Shown here: one piece after another, positions 29,162-38,713 of the stretch
Numbering within the stretch: the stretch's first letter is position 1
How the letters are laid out: each line of letters opens with the position of its first letter
Origin: Bacteroides rodentium JCM 16496
Lineage (GTDB): Bacteria > Bacteroidota > Bacteroidia > Bacteroidales > Bacteroidaceae
Direction: 5' to 3'
NCBI RefSeq assembly: GCF_000614125.1
Contig: NZ_BAKJ01000007.1
Coordinates: forward strand, 62,001-126,000
Length of the DNA: 64,000 bases
The notes under the pieces: model-generated
Database searches by the model: none
Told to the model about the DNA's origin: nothing
Seen by the model: the letters and a program-made list of their open reading frames with translations, nothing else
Position numbers and translations under genes: made by a program

Positions 29162-30331
29162 CTAATACTTGAACTCTCCGAATTCACTCTTGATAATCAG
29201 CTCTTTCTTGTCACTTTCTTCCACGCGGCCTACAATCTGTGCATCGATGTTGAAACTCTTTGAAATAGCAATCACCTCTTCTGCATGTTCGGGAGAAAGG
29301 TACACTTCCAGGCGATGTCCCATATTGAACACCTTGTACATTTCGCTCCAGTCCGTATCGCTCTGCTCCTTGATGGTCTTGAACAACGGTGGAACGGGGA
29401 AGAGATTGTCTTTGATGACACGGCAGTTGTCTCCCACAAAGTGCAGTACCTTGGTTTGTGCGCCGCCCGAGCAGTGTACCATACCGTGGATTTGGGGACG
29501 GAGCGCATCAAGCAGTTTCTTTACTACCGGTGCGTAGGTGCGGGTGGGGGAAAGTACCAGCTTTCCTGCATCCAGCGGACTGTCTTCGACGCTGTCTGTC
29601 AGTTTCAGCTTGCCACTGTATACCAGCTCTTCGGGTACAGCCTTGTCATAGCTTTCGGGATATTTCTCTGCCAGGTATTTGGAGAATACATCGTGGCGCG
29701 CCGAGGTCAGACCGTTGCTGCCCATACCGCCGTTGTATTCTTTCTCATAAGTTGCCTGGCCGTAGGATGCCAGACCTACAATCACATCGCTCGGACGGAT
29801 ATTGGCATTGTCTATAACATCTGAGCGCTTCATGCGGCAGGTCACTGTCGAGTCTACGATAATGGTACGTACAAGGTCGCCCACGTCGGCTGTTTCGCCG
29901 CCGGTGGCATAGACGCCTACTCCCATTTCGCGGAGTTCGGCAAGCAGTTCGTCCGTGCCGTTGATGATGGCCGAGATTACTTCGCCGGGGATGAGCAGTT
30001 TGTTACGTCCGATGGTGGAGGATACCAGAATGTTGTCTACCGCACCCACGCAAAGCAGGTCGTCGATGTTCATAATCAGTGCATCTTGTGCAATGCCTTT
30101 CCACACGCCCAGGTCGCCGGTCTCCTTCCAGTACATATAGGCAAGACTGGACTTGGTGCCTGCTCCATCGGCATGCATAATGTTGCAATACTCAGGGTCT
30201 CCGCCCAAAATGTCGGGAATAATTTTGCAGAATGCCTGCGGGAAAATACCTTTGTCGATATTCTTGATGGCGTTGTGCACATCTTCCTTTGATGCGCTGA
30301 CGCCCCGCATCATGTATCGTTGATTACTCAT
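29162..30331 (-). CDS. purM: Phosphoribosylformylglycinamidine cyclo-ligase (AIR synthetase)
   Basis: 389 aa. Makes aminoimidazole ribonucleotide in purine synthesis, using ATP. The ATP-grasp-unrelated PurM fold is shown by DIVKN-type motifs near the start (IFPQAFCKIIPD), HADGAGTKSSLAY, GGETADVGDLV and HCSGGAQTKVLHF. It is a little longer than the E. coli enzyme, as usual in this phylum. A promoter lies just upstream (30361-30391). Confidence 0.93.
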   Translation of the reverse strand: MSNQRYMMRGVSASKEDVHNAIKNIDKGIFPQAFCKIIPDILGGDPEYCNIMHADGAGTKSSLAYMYWKETGDLGVWKGIAQDALIMNIDDLLCVGAVDNILVSSTIGRNKLLIPGEVISAIINGTDELLAELREMGVGVYATGGETADVGDLVRTIIVDSTVTCRMKRSDVIDNANIRPSDVIVGLASYGQATYEKEYNGGMGSNGLTSARHDVFSKYLAEKYPESYDKAVPEELVYSGKLKLTDSVEDSPLDAGKLVLSPTRTYAPVVKKLLDALRPQIHGMVHCSGGAQTKVLHFVGDNCRVIKDNLFPVPPLFKTIKEQSDTDWSEMYKVFNMGHRLEVYLSPEHAEEVIAISKSFNIDAQIVGRVEESDKKELIIKSEFGEFKY

Positions 30332-30360
30332 GAGATAATAGGTTTGTTCAATTGAATGCG

Positions 30361-30391
30361 CAAAGATACATCTAATCTTCTACAACACAAA
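30361..30391 (-). promoter_or_regulatory. Promoter of purM
   Basis: On the minus strand, TTTG (30388-30391) and TATCTTTG (30361-30368) are 19 bp apart, 30 bp before the start. The -33 box touches the terminator hairpin of the preceding HepT/MntA unit. Confidence 0.7.
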
Positions 30392-30427
30392 GCGAGGCAC
30401 AAAGTTTCTCGCCTTTGTGCCTCGCTT
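30390..30427 (-). terminator. Hairpin terminator downstream of hepT (copy 1)
   Basis: A perfect 15-bp stem (AAGCGAGGCACAAAG at 30390-30404 with 30413-30427) encloses 8 nt. The same 15-bp stem occurs at 31172-31209, on the other side of the toxin-antitoxin cassette. Confidence 0.75.
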
Positions 30428-30459
30428 GTATATATAGCCATCTTGTCATGGTAATGATT

Positions 30460-30807
30460 TCATTCGAATTCTTTATAAATCTTTTCTATGGCTGGTTTCA
30501 GTTCCGGTATGTCATATTCAATGGTGTCCCAAAGCTGCTTGGGCTTTATTTTGTAATAGCCGTGTACAAGAACATGGCGCATTCCTTCTATTACCTCCCA
30601 ATCGACTTCCGGATGTGAAGCACGGAATTCTTTAGTTAGCATATAGACTGCTTCCCCAATGATTTCTACATGTTTCACAAAACCATAAAAAATGATGGAA
30701 TCATTGTTTATCATTTCAAAAGTGTAGCGGTTCTTGTTTTCGAGCAAGATATCAATAGATGATAAGATATGTTCTATTCTTCCTTTGTCTTTAATTGTTT
30801 CTCTCAT
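30460..30807 (-). CDS. hepT: HepT-like HEPN-domain toxin (DUF86)
   Basis: 115 aa. The HEPN RNase motif R-x4-H-x-Y is present as RHVLVHGYY near residue 77. In studied pairs the HEPN toxin cuts RNA or tRNA and is blocked when the partner MntA adds AMP to the Tyr of this motif. The gene overlaps mntA by 17 bp, the normal cassette layout. Antitoxin first, toxin second. Confidence 0.88.
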   Translation of the reverse strand: MRETIKDKGRIEHILSSIDILLENKNRYTFEMINNDSIIFYGFVKHVEIIGEAVYMLTKEFRASHPEVDWEVIEGMRHVLVHGYYKIKPKQLWDTIEYDIPELKPAIEKIYKEFE

Positions 30808-31099
30808 AGATAAGGATTTTATCTTGTTGTACGCTGTCTATGGCAAAAGGTAACAGTCCGTCTTCATCAACTAAATCGACACTCCGTTTCAGTATCTTTT
30901 TCAAGGAATTGATGATGCGGGAGATGGTGAATAAAGTGACCCGTTCGTTATCAGCATATTGTACCAATATGTCTATATCGCTTTCCGAAGTTTCCTCTCC
31001 TCTTGAGCATGAACCGAATAGCCACGCCTTGTTTATCGGTTGCCCGGCGAAGTATTGCTGTATCTTGGGAATAAGAAGCTGAATTTCTTTATTCATCAT
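30791..31099 (-). CDS. mntA: MntA-like minimal nucleotidyltransferase antitoxin
   Basis: 102 aa. The nucleotidyltransferase signature GS-x10-D-x-D reads LFGSCSRGEETSESDIDILV, with a third acidic residue in SVDLVDED. All catalytic residues look intact. It has its own promoter (31143-31173) and is followed by hepT with an overlap of 17 bp. Confidence 0.88.
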   Translation of the reverse strand: MMNKEIQLLIPKIQQYFAGQPINKAWLFGSCSRGEETSESDIDILVQYADNERVTLFTISRIINSLKKILKRSVDLVDEDGLLPFAIDSVQQDKILIYERNN

Positions 31100-31142
31100 G
31101 GCTCTATCTGGTTATGGTTATTTAGTACTTCAATGTATTATA

Positions 31143-31173
31143 CAAAATTACTTTATTCTTTTTATATATCAAA
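31143..31173 (-). promoter_or_regulatory. Promoter of mntA-hepT
   Basis: On the minus strand TTTG (31170-31173) and TAATTTTG (31143-31150) are 19 bp apart, 44 bp before the mntA start. As at purM, the -33 box abuts the preceding hairpin. Confidence 0.65.
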
Positions 31174-31209
31174 GCGAGGCACAAAGTTTCTTGACTTTGT
31201 GCCTCGCTT
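31172..31209 (-). terminator. Hairpin terminator downstream of lemA (copy 2)
   Basis: The 15-bp stem is identical to copy 1 at 30390-30427; only the 8-nt loop differs (TTTCTTGA against TTTCTCGC). The minus-strand sequence after it is T-rich. Confidence 0.75.
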
Positions 31210-31226
31210 GTTGAGTTGTACATTTA

Positions 31227-31817
31227 TCAGAATTGTACCTGGGGAGCTTGTTCCGCTCCTTCTGCCGCTTCGAAATAAGCTCGTTTCTCAAAACCGAAAA
31301 GACCGGCAAGGATATTCTTGGGGAAACGGCGAATGGCTGTATTGAAGTTCTTGGCTGCATTGTTGAAGTTGGTACGTGCTACGTTGATACGGTTTTCCGT
31401 ACCTTCCAGCTGTGCTTGCAGTTCTAGGAAATTCTGGTTTGCCTTCAAATCCGGATAGTTTTCTGTGATGGCAAGCAATTTGCCGAGGGCGGAAGTCACC
31501 GCACCTTGTGCTTTCTGATATTCAGCCAGCTTTTCCGGAGTAAGGTCTGCAGCATCCACTTTGATTTGAGTGGCTTTGCTGCGGGCTTCTACTACACCTT
31601 CCAGTGTTTCCTTCTCGTGCGTGGCATATCCTTTCACGGTATTCACCAAGTTCGGAATCAGGTCGGCACGGCGTTGGTATTGGGTTTCTACGTTCGACCA
31701 TTGTCCGCTGACATTTTCGTCCATGGTTACGAGTCCGTTATAGCCGGTTACACCCCAAATGGCGAGAAGAGCTATAACAACGATAATGATAATGGTTGAT
31801 TTCTTCATACTTTTCAT
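31227..31817 (-). CDS. lemA: LemA family protein
   Basis: 196 aa. One N-terminal TM helix (IIIIVVIALLAIWGVTGYNG) is followed by a helical bundle with the LemA signature DENVSGQWSNVETQYQRRADLIPNLVNTVKGYA. Function is not firmly known. The TPM-domain gene 260 bp upstream is a frequent partner of lemA in many bacteria. Confidence 0.92.
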   Translation of the reverse strand: MKSMKKSTIIIIVVIALLAIWGVTGYNGLVTMDENVSGQWSNVETQYQRRADLIPNLVNTVKGYATHEKETLEGVVEARSKATQIKVDAADLTPEKLAEYQKAQGAVTSALGKLLAITENYPDLKANQNFLELQAQLEGTENRINVARTNFNNAAKNFNTAIRRFPKNILAGLFGFEKRAYFEAAEGAEQAPQVQF

Positions 31818-31823
31818 TTTTAA

Positions 31824-31872
31824 GCCTTACCTCCGATTCCTCTCCGATAGAGAGAGGGGAGGAGGGGAAGGC
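31824..31872. repeat. CCTCC/GGAGG imperfect hairpin
   Basis: GCCTTACCTCC on the left faces GGAGGGGAAGGC on the right with CTCTC/GAGAG between. It lies in the leader of lemA. It resembles the larger element at 59071-59195. Confidence 0.45.
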
Positions 31873-31935
31873 AGTTATTAATCATTTAATTATATTCTTA
31901 ATGTAAACGTCTTATTTCTTTTCAGTATCCTCTGA

Positions 31936-32060
31936 GGTTGTGTCAAAATTCACCACAGATTACACGGATTAACACAGAATGAACTTAATTTACTGATAAT
32001 CAAAGATGCTTATCTGTGCAAATCTGTGTAATCTGTGGTGGATACCAGTTTTGACACACC
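31936..32060. repeat. Dispersed intergenic inverted repeat, CACAGATTACAC type
   Basis: An outer pair (TGTGTCAAAA with TTTTGACACA) encloses a perfect 15-bp pair CACCACAGATTACAC at 31951-31965 and 32026-32040. The centre (AACACAGAATGAACTTA...GATAATCAAAGATG) is shared with a copy at 55731-55813. It lies between the TPM gene and lemA. Confidence 0.7.
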
Positions 32061-32077
32061 CTCTTGGGGGTGAGGCT

Positions 32078-32986
32078 TTAGAACCGGGAACCGGCTCCTC
32101 CACCACCTCCCATACCGCCTCCGAAGCTGCCGCCGCTGAAGCCTCCTCCGCCACCTCCGCCGAAGAGTCCTCCACCACCGAAGATGACCGGACCACCTCC
32201 GCCTCCTCCCCGGTAGTTTTCATCGTATGACTGCTGGCGGCGCACTACTTTATGTCCGCAATTGCGGCAGGTGTAGGTCACATCTTCTGTTTTTATGCCG
32301 TTGTGGCGTGCGATGAGTTGGCTGGTGCTACGTTGCAGTTTATGCTGTCCGCAGTTGGGGCATTTGTTGGCGGCTCGTAGCGCTATGATGCTAATAGCAA
32401 TCCCTACCCCGATGATACCGAGGAACATCAGGATGACAATTCCCACGTCATCGCCTTCGTCATCGGGCGTATCATTCACCATAGTGCCGTCAAGACGTGA
32501 ACAGACAGCCTTTATACCCGCTACCATTCCGGCATCCCAATTACCGTCTTTCAGATAGGGAATCATGTATTTGGTCTGTATGCGTTTGCAGATGGCATCA
32601 GGAAGGTCTCCTTCCAAACCGTATCCCGTATAAAACTGGATGCAGCGTTGGTCGGTTACCAGCAGAATGACCAAACCGTTGTTTTTCTCTTTTTTCCCTA
32701 CTCCCCATTCATTGAGCAGCTGGTGTGAGAAATCAAAACAGTCTTCTTGTCCGATGGAGGGAACAACGGCAACTACCGTTTCAATGCCGGTCTGCTGCTC
32801 CAATGCATAGAGCATACGGTCTATATTGTCACATGCCTCCGTTGATAGAATTCCGGCTGGGTTGCACACATAGCGTGTCTTGTCCTGAAGGTGTACTTTA
32901 GGAATATTCTTAGTGGTGTAGACTTCTTGTGCCTGCAAGGATAAGAGCAGGCATAAGAAGAATGCTATGGAAATAAATCGTCTCAT
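32078..32986 (-). CDS. TPM-domain (YgcG-like) membrane protein with zinc ribbon and Gly-rich tail
   Basis: 302 aa from the second Met (MRRFISIAFF), which starts a proper signal peptide ending LQAQ; the upstream Met would add 13 poor residues. A TPM domain (about 30-170) is followed by a TM helix (VGIVILMFLGIIGVGIAISII), then a zinc ribbon with two CxxCG pairs (CPNCG, CRNCG). The tail is Gly-rich with repeated GGGGG and GGGF units, and ends GAGSRF. Partner of the lemA gene downstream. Role unknown, possibly photosystem-unrelated membrane protein turnover. Confidence 0.85.
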   Translation of the reverse strand: MRRFISIAFFLCLLLSLQAQEVYTTKNIPKVHLQDKTRYVCNPAGILSTEACDNIDRMLYALEQQTGIETVVAVVPSIGQEDCFDFSHQLLNEWGVGKKEKNNGLVILLVTDQRCIQFYTGYGLEGDLPDAICKRIQTKYMIPYLKDGNWDAGMVAGIKAVCSRLDGTMVNDTPDDEGDDVGIVILMFLGIIGVGIAISIIALRAANKCPNCGQHKLQRSTSQLIARHNGIKTEDVTYTCRNCGHKVVRRQQSYDENYRGGGGGGPVIFGGGGLFGGGGGGGFSGGSFGGGMGGGGGAGSRF

Positions 32987-33026
32987 ACTACCAGTATTTG
33001 TTGTAGCGAAGATAGGTAAAATCACA

Positions 33027-34022
33027 TCAATGTATGTATTTTCCTACGAATTTCTTTACATGTTCGGTGTATTCCTGCGGATAATCCTTGTAAGACATGG
33101 CATGCGTGGCACCGGGCACAATCCATAATTCTTTGGGTTCGGGCTTGGCTTCGTAGAGGGGATAAACCATCCAAGTTGGCACAAAGGTGTCGGCGTCACC
33201 GTGGATGAAGAGCATCGGCAAAGTGCATTTTTTAACTTGCTCCAAAGCAGAGGCTTCCAGGAAGTCCCATCCGTACTCTTGCCGGCAGAGCCAGTTTGCT
33301 GTATGCAGAAGAGGGAAGGCGGGCAGGTTGAACTGTGCTTTCAGCTCTCCGCGAAACTCGTCCCATACGCTTGTGTAGCCGCAGTCTTCTACGAAACACT
33401 TGATGAAAGGCTGTTGGTATTGACCATGCTCCACTTCGCCGGATACCATCATGGTGGTGGCGGCTCCCATGGAGATGCCGTGTACTACCATCTCTGTGCT
33501 GCGGGATGCTATGCTGTCTGTATGGCTGCGCCCGAAGAGTTCGTCGGCGGTTTCGGTCCATTGCAGTACGTCAAGCCGGTCTTTCCAACCCATCTGTGCA
33601 TGGTTTCCCTCGCTCATCCCGTGTCCGTAGAGGTCGGGCAGCAAGATGTTGAAGTCCATCTCCTTGCTGTACAGATAGCCTATCATCAGCATGCGCACGG
33701 CATTATCAGTATATCCGTGTACGATGACTGCTGTTTTTGGGGTGGGGCGGGCGGCGGCAACGTAGAGTGCGTGTAGCGTCTCTCCATGGTCGTTCTCAAT
33801 GTAGAAGTCTTTCAATGCCCCTACGGTCACCAGACTGTCTACCCACGGTTGCAGTTCGGGATATTGCTCGAACATGAAGTTGTAGGATTCGGCAATGTTG
33901 CGACTGCGTGTGATAAGGTCTTCGGGTTTCAGAGCATGCCCCAGCATATAGTACCCTCCGCACAGTAGTACGGTGCAGAGGGCAGCCAGACCGAGAATCG
34001 AATATTTTATGGTTTTCTTCAT
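33027..34022 (-). CDS. Membrane-anchored alpha/beta hydrolase
   Basis: 331 aa with an N-terminal anchor (SILGLAALCTVLLCGGYYML). The oxyanion site is VIVHGYTDNA, the nucleophile elbow GISMGA (Ser in VVHGISMGAATTM), the acid in FIHGDADTFVP and the catalytic His in PGATHAMSY. It resembles the BAAT/prolyl-oligopeptidase-like hydrolases of unknown substrate. Start and the aroE stop overlap by one base. Confidence 0.87.
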   Translation of the reverse strand: MKKTIKYSILGLAALCTVLLCGGYYMLGHALKPEDLITRSRNIAESYNFMFEQYPELQPWVDSLVTVGALKDFYIENDHGETLHALYVAAARPTPKTAVIVHGYTDNAVRMLMIGYLYSKEMDFNILLPDLYGHGMSEGNHAQMGWKDRLDVLQWTETADELFGRSHTDSIASRSTEMVVHGISMGAATTMMVSGEVEHGQYQQPFIKCFVEDCGYTSVWDEFRGELKAQFNLPAFPLLHTANWLCRQEYGWDFLEASALEQVKKCTLPMLFIHGDADTFVPTWMVYPLYEAKPEPKELWIVPGATHAMSYKDYPQEYTEHVKKFVGKYIH

Positions 34023-34768
34023 TATTTATTCCAAATTTCCCATGCAGCAAAGGCTTGCAGCAGTAACATTTCCAGACCGTTCTTAGTGACGGCTCCTTGT
34101 GCCTGGCCTTTCTTCATGAAAAGGGTTTCGTTTGGATTATATAACAAATCATAGAGCAAATGGTTGGGAGTCAGTAGTTCGTAAGGGATATTGGGACAGA
34201 AATCCACTTTGGGATACATGCCTACTGGGGTACAGTTGACAATCACTGTGTACTCTTGCATGATTTCCGGTGTCAACTCCTCATAAGTGAGGAATTTATC
34301 CTCTTTCTTGCTACGTGATACGAAGGTGCTTTTTATACCCAGGTTCTCCAGCCCGCGATATACGGCTTTCGATGCACCGCCGGTACCCAAAATCAGGGCT
34401 TTCTTGTGTTGTGGTTGCAAAAGTGGTTCTATGGATTGTGTAAATCCTATGATGTCGGAGTTGTAGCCGACCAGTTTCACTTTGCCTTTGGGGAGGCGGA
34501 TAATCTTAATGACATTGACGGCGCCTATCTTGGCCGTATCTTTGTCCAGTTCGTCCAGGTAGGGGATGACTTGCTCCTTGTAAGGGATAGTTACATTCAG
34601 TCCACAGAGGTTGGGATTTTCCTCGATAACTTCCATGAAATCCTCGATACGTGGAATTTCGAAGTTTACATATTCTGCATCAATATTTTCTGCTGTGAAT
34701 TTCTCATTGAAATATCCTATTGAGAAGGAATGCTTCAACGGATAACCTATTAAACCGTATTTCTGCAT
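34022..34768 (-). CDS. aroE: Shikimate dehydrogenase
   Basis: 248 aa. Reduces 3-dehydroshikimate with NADPH in aromatic amino acid synthesis. GYPLKHSFSIGYFNEKF is the shikimate-binding part; NVTIPYKEQV carries the catalytic Lys; LGTGGASKAV is the nucleotide-binding loop; NCTPVGMYP is present. It is slightly shorter than the E. coli protein. It follows menG by 31 bp on the same strand. Confidence 0.94.
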   Translation of the reverse strand: MQKYGLIGYPLKHSFSIGYFNEKFTAENIDAEYVNFEIPRIEDFMEVIEENPNLCGLNVTIPYKEQVIPYLDELDKDTAKIGAVNVIKIIRLPKGKVKLVGYNSDIIGFTQSIEPLLQPQHKKALILGTGGASKAVYRGLENLGIKSTFVSRSKKEDKFLTYEELTPEIMQEYTVIVNCTPVGMYPKVDFCPNIPYELLTPNHLLYDLLYNPNETLFMKKGQAQGAVTKNGLEMLLLQAFAAWEIWNK

Positions 34769-34799
34769 AATGGGGGGTGTGTTAAAGGGAAATTAATGA

Positions 34800-35537
34800 T
34801 TATTTTCTGGCTGTGTACAACGTGCATACTCCGAAAGTCAGCCGCTTGAAGTGCACTTCGCTGAAGCCTGCCTTGCGGATTACCTCCTGCATCACTTCTC
34901 CTTGCGGGAAGGCGCGAATACTTTCCGGTAGATAGGTGTAGGCGCTGTTGTCTTTCGAAATACATTTACCGAGCAGGGGGATGACAACTTTGGAGTAGAT
35001 GGTGAACAACTGTTTCATCGGGAAGCGGTCCGGTGTAGAGAGTTCCAGTATGACGAGATGTCCGCCGGTCTTTAGTACGCGGCACATCTCGGACAGTCCC
35101 TTGTCCAGCCCTTCGAAGTTGCGGATACCGAACGCTACGGTCACGGCGTCGAAGCTTTCGTCGGCAAACGAGAGGGAGGTGCAGTCCTCCCGGGCAAATG
35201 AAATCTTGTCCGAGAGGTGCGTCTGCTTTACTTTTTCACGTCCCACGTTCATCATGCCTTCCGAGATGTCGGTGCCAATCAGGCTGTCGGGTTGCAGTTC
35301 GCGGCATGCAAGGATGGCGAAATCGCCGGTGCCGGTAGCTACGTCCATAATACGCCGGGGGCGGAAAGGACGGAGGTACTTGATTGCTTTCCTACGCCAG
35401 CTGCGGTCGATACCCATGGATAGGGTGTGATTCAGCTTGTCGTAGGCAGGAGCGATGTTGTCGAACATTTCTTCCACTTGTTCGCTCTTCTTGCCGTCAT
35501 TGCCGTAGGGCTTGATGTGTTCTTGGGGATAGTCCAT
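34800..35537 (-). CDS. menG: Demethylmenaquinone methyltransferase (UbiE/MenG)
   Basis: 245 aa. Last step of menaquinone synthesis, using S-adenosylmethionine. The SAM-binding motif [10 protein letters not shown] and the family signatures [17 protein letters not shown] and [17 protein letters not shown] are clear. Menaquinone serves fumarate respiration in Bacteroides. The downstream gene is aroE. Confidence 0.93.
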   Translation of the reverse strand: MDYPQEHIKPYGNDGKKSEQVEEMFDNIAPAYDKLNHTLSMGIDRSWRRKAIKYLRPFRPRRIMDVATGTGDFAILACRELQPDSLIGTDISEGMMNVGREKVKQTHLSDKISFAREDCTSLSFADESFDAVTVAFGIRNFEGLDKGLSEMCRVLKTGGHLVILELSTPDRFPMKQLFTIYSKVVIPLLGKCISKDNSAYTYLPESIRAFPQGEVMQEVIRKAGFSEVHFKRLTFGVCTLYTARK

Positions 35538-35540
35538 GTG

Positions 35541-35617
35541 ATAAGGGATTAAGGATTAGGGATGAGGGATTAATGATTAAGGGGCTGCGCTAATCCTTAA
35601 TCCTTAATCCCTCATCC
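35541..35617. repeat. ATTAAGGATTA-word inverted repeat
   Basis: GGGATTAAGGATTAGGG words face CTAATCCTTAATCCTTAATCCC words. It fills the whole gap between purC and menG and probably forms an intercistronic hairpin. Confidence 0.6.
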
Positions 35618-36571
35618 TTATTTTAAGTATTCGGTTACATTCTTTTCAATGCGTTCGGCAATGTTGCTGGTATCTTCCTTTACAAACTTCTCACCGGTGA
35701 TGTGTTCGTACAGTTCGATGTAACGTTCGCTGATTGAAGTAACGATTTCGTCGGTCATTTCCGGTACTTGCTGTCCTTCCTTGCCTTGGAAGCCGTTGTC
35801 CATCAGCCATTCGCGTACAAACTCCTTGGAGAGTTGCTTTTGCGGTTCGCCATTGGCAAAACGTTCTTCGTAGCCTTCGGAGTAGAAGTAGCGGCTGGAA
35901 TCGGGCGTATGGATTTCGTCCATCAGATAGATTTTGCCGTCGTGCTTGCCAAATTCGTATTTGGTATCTACCAGAATCAATCCGCGTTCAGCAGCAATCT
36001 CGGTGCCGCGTTTGAAGAGGGCCATGGTGTATTGCTCCAATACGGCATATTCTTCGGGTGTGGCAAGACCTTGTGCCAGGATTTCTTCTTTGGAGATGTC
36101 GGCATCGTGTTCGCCAATCTCGGCCTTTGTGGTCGGGGTGATGATGGGTTCGGGGAATTTCTGGTTTTCCTTCATTCCTTCGGGCAGTTTCACGCCGCAG
36201 ATTTCACGTACGCCGCTCTTGTAGGCACGCCATGCACTGCCACAGAGGTAACCGCGTACAATCATTTCTACGGGGAATCCTTCACACATCACACCTACCG
36301 TCACCATCGGGTCGGGTGTAGCCATTTTCCAGTTGGGGCAGATGTCGGTTGTGGCATCCAGGAATTTTGCTGCAATCTGGTTCAGCATTTGTCCTTTGAA
36401 GGGAATACCTTTCGGCAATACTACGTCGAAGGCTGAGATGCGGTCGGTAGCTACCATGACCAACTTTTCACCATTGATGTTGTACACATCACGAACTTTT
36501 CCGTGATAGACACTCTTCTGTCCGGGGAAATTGAATTCTGTTGCTGTTAATGCTTTCATATTCATTGTCAT
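35618..36571 (-). CDS. purC: Phosphoribosylaminoimidazole-succinocarboxamide synthase (SAICAR synthetase)
   Basis: 317 aa if begun at the first Met; Met codons three and five residues later are equally possible. Couples CAIR with aspartate in purine synthesis. [26 protein letters not shown] is the ATP-binding start; [19 protein letters not shown] and LVDTKYEFG are typical of the longer bacterial/yeast-like form. A VOC gene lies just upstream with a 1-bp gap. Confidence 0.94.
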   Translation of the reverse strand: MTMNMKALTATEFNFPGQKSVYHGKVRDVYNINGEKLVMVATDRISAFDVVLPKGIPFKGQMLNQIAAKFLDATTDICPNWKMATPDPMVTVGVMCEGFPVEMIVRGYLCGSAWRAYKSGVREICGVKLPEGMKENQKFPEPIITPTTKAEIGEHDADISKEEILAQGLATPEEYAVLEQYTMALFKRGTEIAAERGLILVDTKYEFGKHDGKIYLMDEIHTPDSSRYFYSEGYEERFANGEPQKQLSKEFVREWLMDNGFQGKEGQQVPEMTDEIVTSISERYIELYEHITGEKFVKEDTSNIAERIEKNVTEYLK

Positions 36572-36572
36572 A

Positions 36573-37004
36573 TTAAAGTTTAATCATATCGTTGTCATCG
36601 AAAGTCCAATAAGGATTATAGGCTACCTCCCAATAATAATTATCGGGGTCGGCAAAATAGGCATGAAAGCCACCCCAAAAAACTTTTTGTGGCTCCTTGA
36701 CGATATTGGCGCCGGCATTCCGTGCCGTCTCTATTGTTTTTATAACTTCAGCTTCGCTCTTTACGTTGTAGGCTAAAGTAATACCACAGAAGCCGTTACC
36801 GATTTTGGGAGGATTGCTTTCACTGATGTCTTGTGCCAGGAGTTCTAAAGGATACAACTCAAATTTCGTTCCTGTTGTATTGAAGAATATCACCTTCGGG
36901 CAGTCTTCTTTTTCTTCTGTCTGAAAGCCCAGTTCATCTCTGTAGAACTTGACAGACCGTTGCATGTCTCTGACTCCGAGAGCTATTACATTAATTCTGT
37001 TCAT
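36573..37004 (-). CDS. VOC (glyoxalase/bleomycin-resistance) family protein
   Basis: 143 aa from the Met in [18 protein letters not shown]; the longer upstream frame runs into phoH and is not a natural start. Two beta-alpha-beta-beta-beta modules are evident, with FYRDELGF in the first and [15 protein letters not shown] in the second. Substrate unknown. The start overlaps the phoH-like stop by 14 bp. Confidence 0.85.
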   Translation of the reverse strand: MNRINVIALGVRDMQRSVKFYRDELGFQTEEKEDCPKVIFFNTTGTKFELYPLELLAQDISESNPPKIGNGFCGITLAYNVKSEAEVIKTIETARNAGANIVKEPQKVFWGGFHAYFADPDNYYWEVAYNPYWTFDDNDMIKL

Positions 37005-37986
37005 TGTGGTGATTCTTTTGATTATTAAGTTTCTCCCGTTCTGCTTTCGCTTCCTTGTCGAACTTCTCGTAGGCTTCCACAATCTGGGTTACCAATTTGT
37101 GCCGTACGATGTCTTTCTTGTTCAGCTCCACGAAGCTGATGCCTTTTACGCCTTTCAGGATTTTCAGTGCCTGCACCAGACCGGAAGTCTGGGAAGAAGG
37201 CAAGTCAATCTGCGTCATGTCTCCCGTGACAATCATCTTGGTGTTCATGCCCATGCGGGTGAGGAACATCTTGATTTGCTGGGTGGTCGTGTTCTGCGCT
37301 TCATCCAGAATGACAACGGCATCGTTCAGTGTGCGTCCGCGCATAAAGGCGAGGGGGGCAATCTGGATGATGTTCAGCTCCATGTACTCTTTCAGCTTGG
37401 CGGCAGGTATCATGTCCTGCAGGGCGTCATAGAGTGGTTGCAGATACGGGTCTATCTTGTCCTTCATGTCGCCGGGCAGGAAACCGAGCTTTTCTCCGGC
37501 TTCTACGGCGGGGCGGCTGAGGATGATTTTCTTTATCTCCTTATTCTTTAGTGCCCGCACGGCAAGTGCGATGGCTGTATAGGTCTTTCCTGAACCGGCG
37601 GGACCGATGGCAAACAGCATGTCATTCTTGGCAAATGCCTCTACCAGCTTCAGCTGGTTCTCGCTGCGCGGGATAATCGGCTTTCCGGTTACGCTGAATA
37701 CAATGACATTGCCCGATTTTTCCGCTTGCGGGGCATTGCCTTTGATGATGTCTATAATGACCTCTTCTTTCAAAGAGTTGTATTCGGCACAGTATTTCTC
37801 CAGCTTGGTGATGTTCTCCTCGAATGCACACATTTCCTCCTCATCACCCAATACTTTGATGACATTGCCGCGGGCAACGATGCGAAGCTTGGGATACAAG
37901 GCCTTTATCAGCTGCATGTTGGCGTTGTTTACGCCATAAAATATTACCGGGTCAATATCTTCAAGAACAATCAGTTTTTCTATCAT
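36991..37986 (-). CDS. PhoH-family ATPase
   Basis: 331 aa. Walker A GPAGSGKTYTAIALA lies near residue 133 and Walker B AVVILDEAQNTT near 230; the switch SRPAVEAGEKLGFLPGDM is typical. PhoH proteins are predicted RNA-linked ATPases, often with RNase partners; no RNase gene is adjacent here. An N-terminal segment of about 120 residues may be a KH-like RNA-binding part. Confidence 0.92.
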   Translation of the reverse strand: MIEKLIVLEDIDPVIFYGVNNANMQLIKALYPKLRIVARGNVIKVLGDEEEMCAFEENITKLEKYCAEYNSLKEEVIIDIIKGNAPQAEKSGNVIVFSVTGKPIIPRSENQLKLVEAFAKNDMLFAIGPAGSGKTYTAIALAVRALKNKEIKKIILSRPAVEAGEKLGFLPGDMKDKIDPYLQPLYDALQDMIPAAKLKEYMELNIIQIAPLAFMRGRTLNDAVVILDEAQNTTTQQIKMFLTRMGMNTKMIVTGDMTQIDLPSSQTSGLVQALKILKGVKGISFVELNKKDIVRHKLVTQIVEAYEKFDKEAKAEREKLNNQKNHHNEQN

Positions 37987-37995
37987 TGATATGTT

Positions 37996-38713
37996 TTAAA
38001 GTTCAATTCGTTCTTTTAGTGAAACGTTCTGCAAATGTAGTGAAACGTTTGGATACTTAAACAGTTCCATTGGGTATTTTTTTTGCAGTGGCTTCGGGTA
38101 GATTGTCGGTAATTGTTGCACGACGATGCCGTTTCCTTTTTTTGAGCATCCGATACGTTGTCGGTTCAGCGTCTGTTCCTTCATGTTGAAGATAATATTG
38201 GGGTCGAAGTGCTGCCCGTTGACGCGTGTCTCGAAGTGCAGATGCTCAGTAGAGGCGCGTCCGGTGCGTCCGGTCAGTGCGATGGGCTGTCCGGCTTTGA
38301 CTGTGTCGCCACAATGTACAAGGTTTTTGAAGTTGTGGCTGTATATCGTTTCCAGTCCGAAGTCATGGCGTACGACGACGACATTGCCGTAGGCGCTATA
38401 AGGCTTGGACATCCGTACTACGCCGTTGAAGGCACTCCGTATGGTGTCTTTGGCGTAGGTCTTGATGTCTATGCCACTGTGGCGTCCCCGCCCCCGTCCG
38501 TAAGGAGATGACTTTTCCTCCAGGCAGGGGAAAGGAGTATTCCGTGTCCGGAATGTCCTCCAAAGGTAGCTCTATCAGTTCTCTTTGCGAAAACAGTCCC
38601 GGAGTGGCAACGCGGATATGGTTGGTTTCCATGGTGGAAAAGACCGTTTTCTTCCCTTGTGCCGTGGCACCAAGGGCTATGAGCAGGAGAGGGACAAGAA
38701 TACGGATTCTCAT
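37996..38713 (-). CDS. M23 (LytM-type) peptidoglycan endopeptidase (frameshifted)
   Basis: A signal peptide (MRIRILVPLLLIALGATAQG) starts the protein. The frame breaks near 38508-38513, where VIS should run into (P)YGRGRGRHSGIDIKTYAKDTIRSAFNG: either two C residues are missing or one is extra. The HSGID zinc motif and HLHFETRVNG are intact across the join, and corrected length is about 239 aa. M23 enzymes cleave peptide cross-links in the cell wall. A 1-bp gap separates it from the B3/4 gene upstream. Confidence 0.85.
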
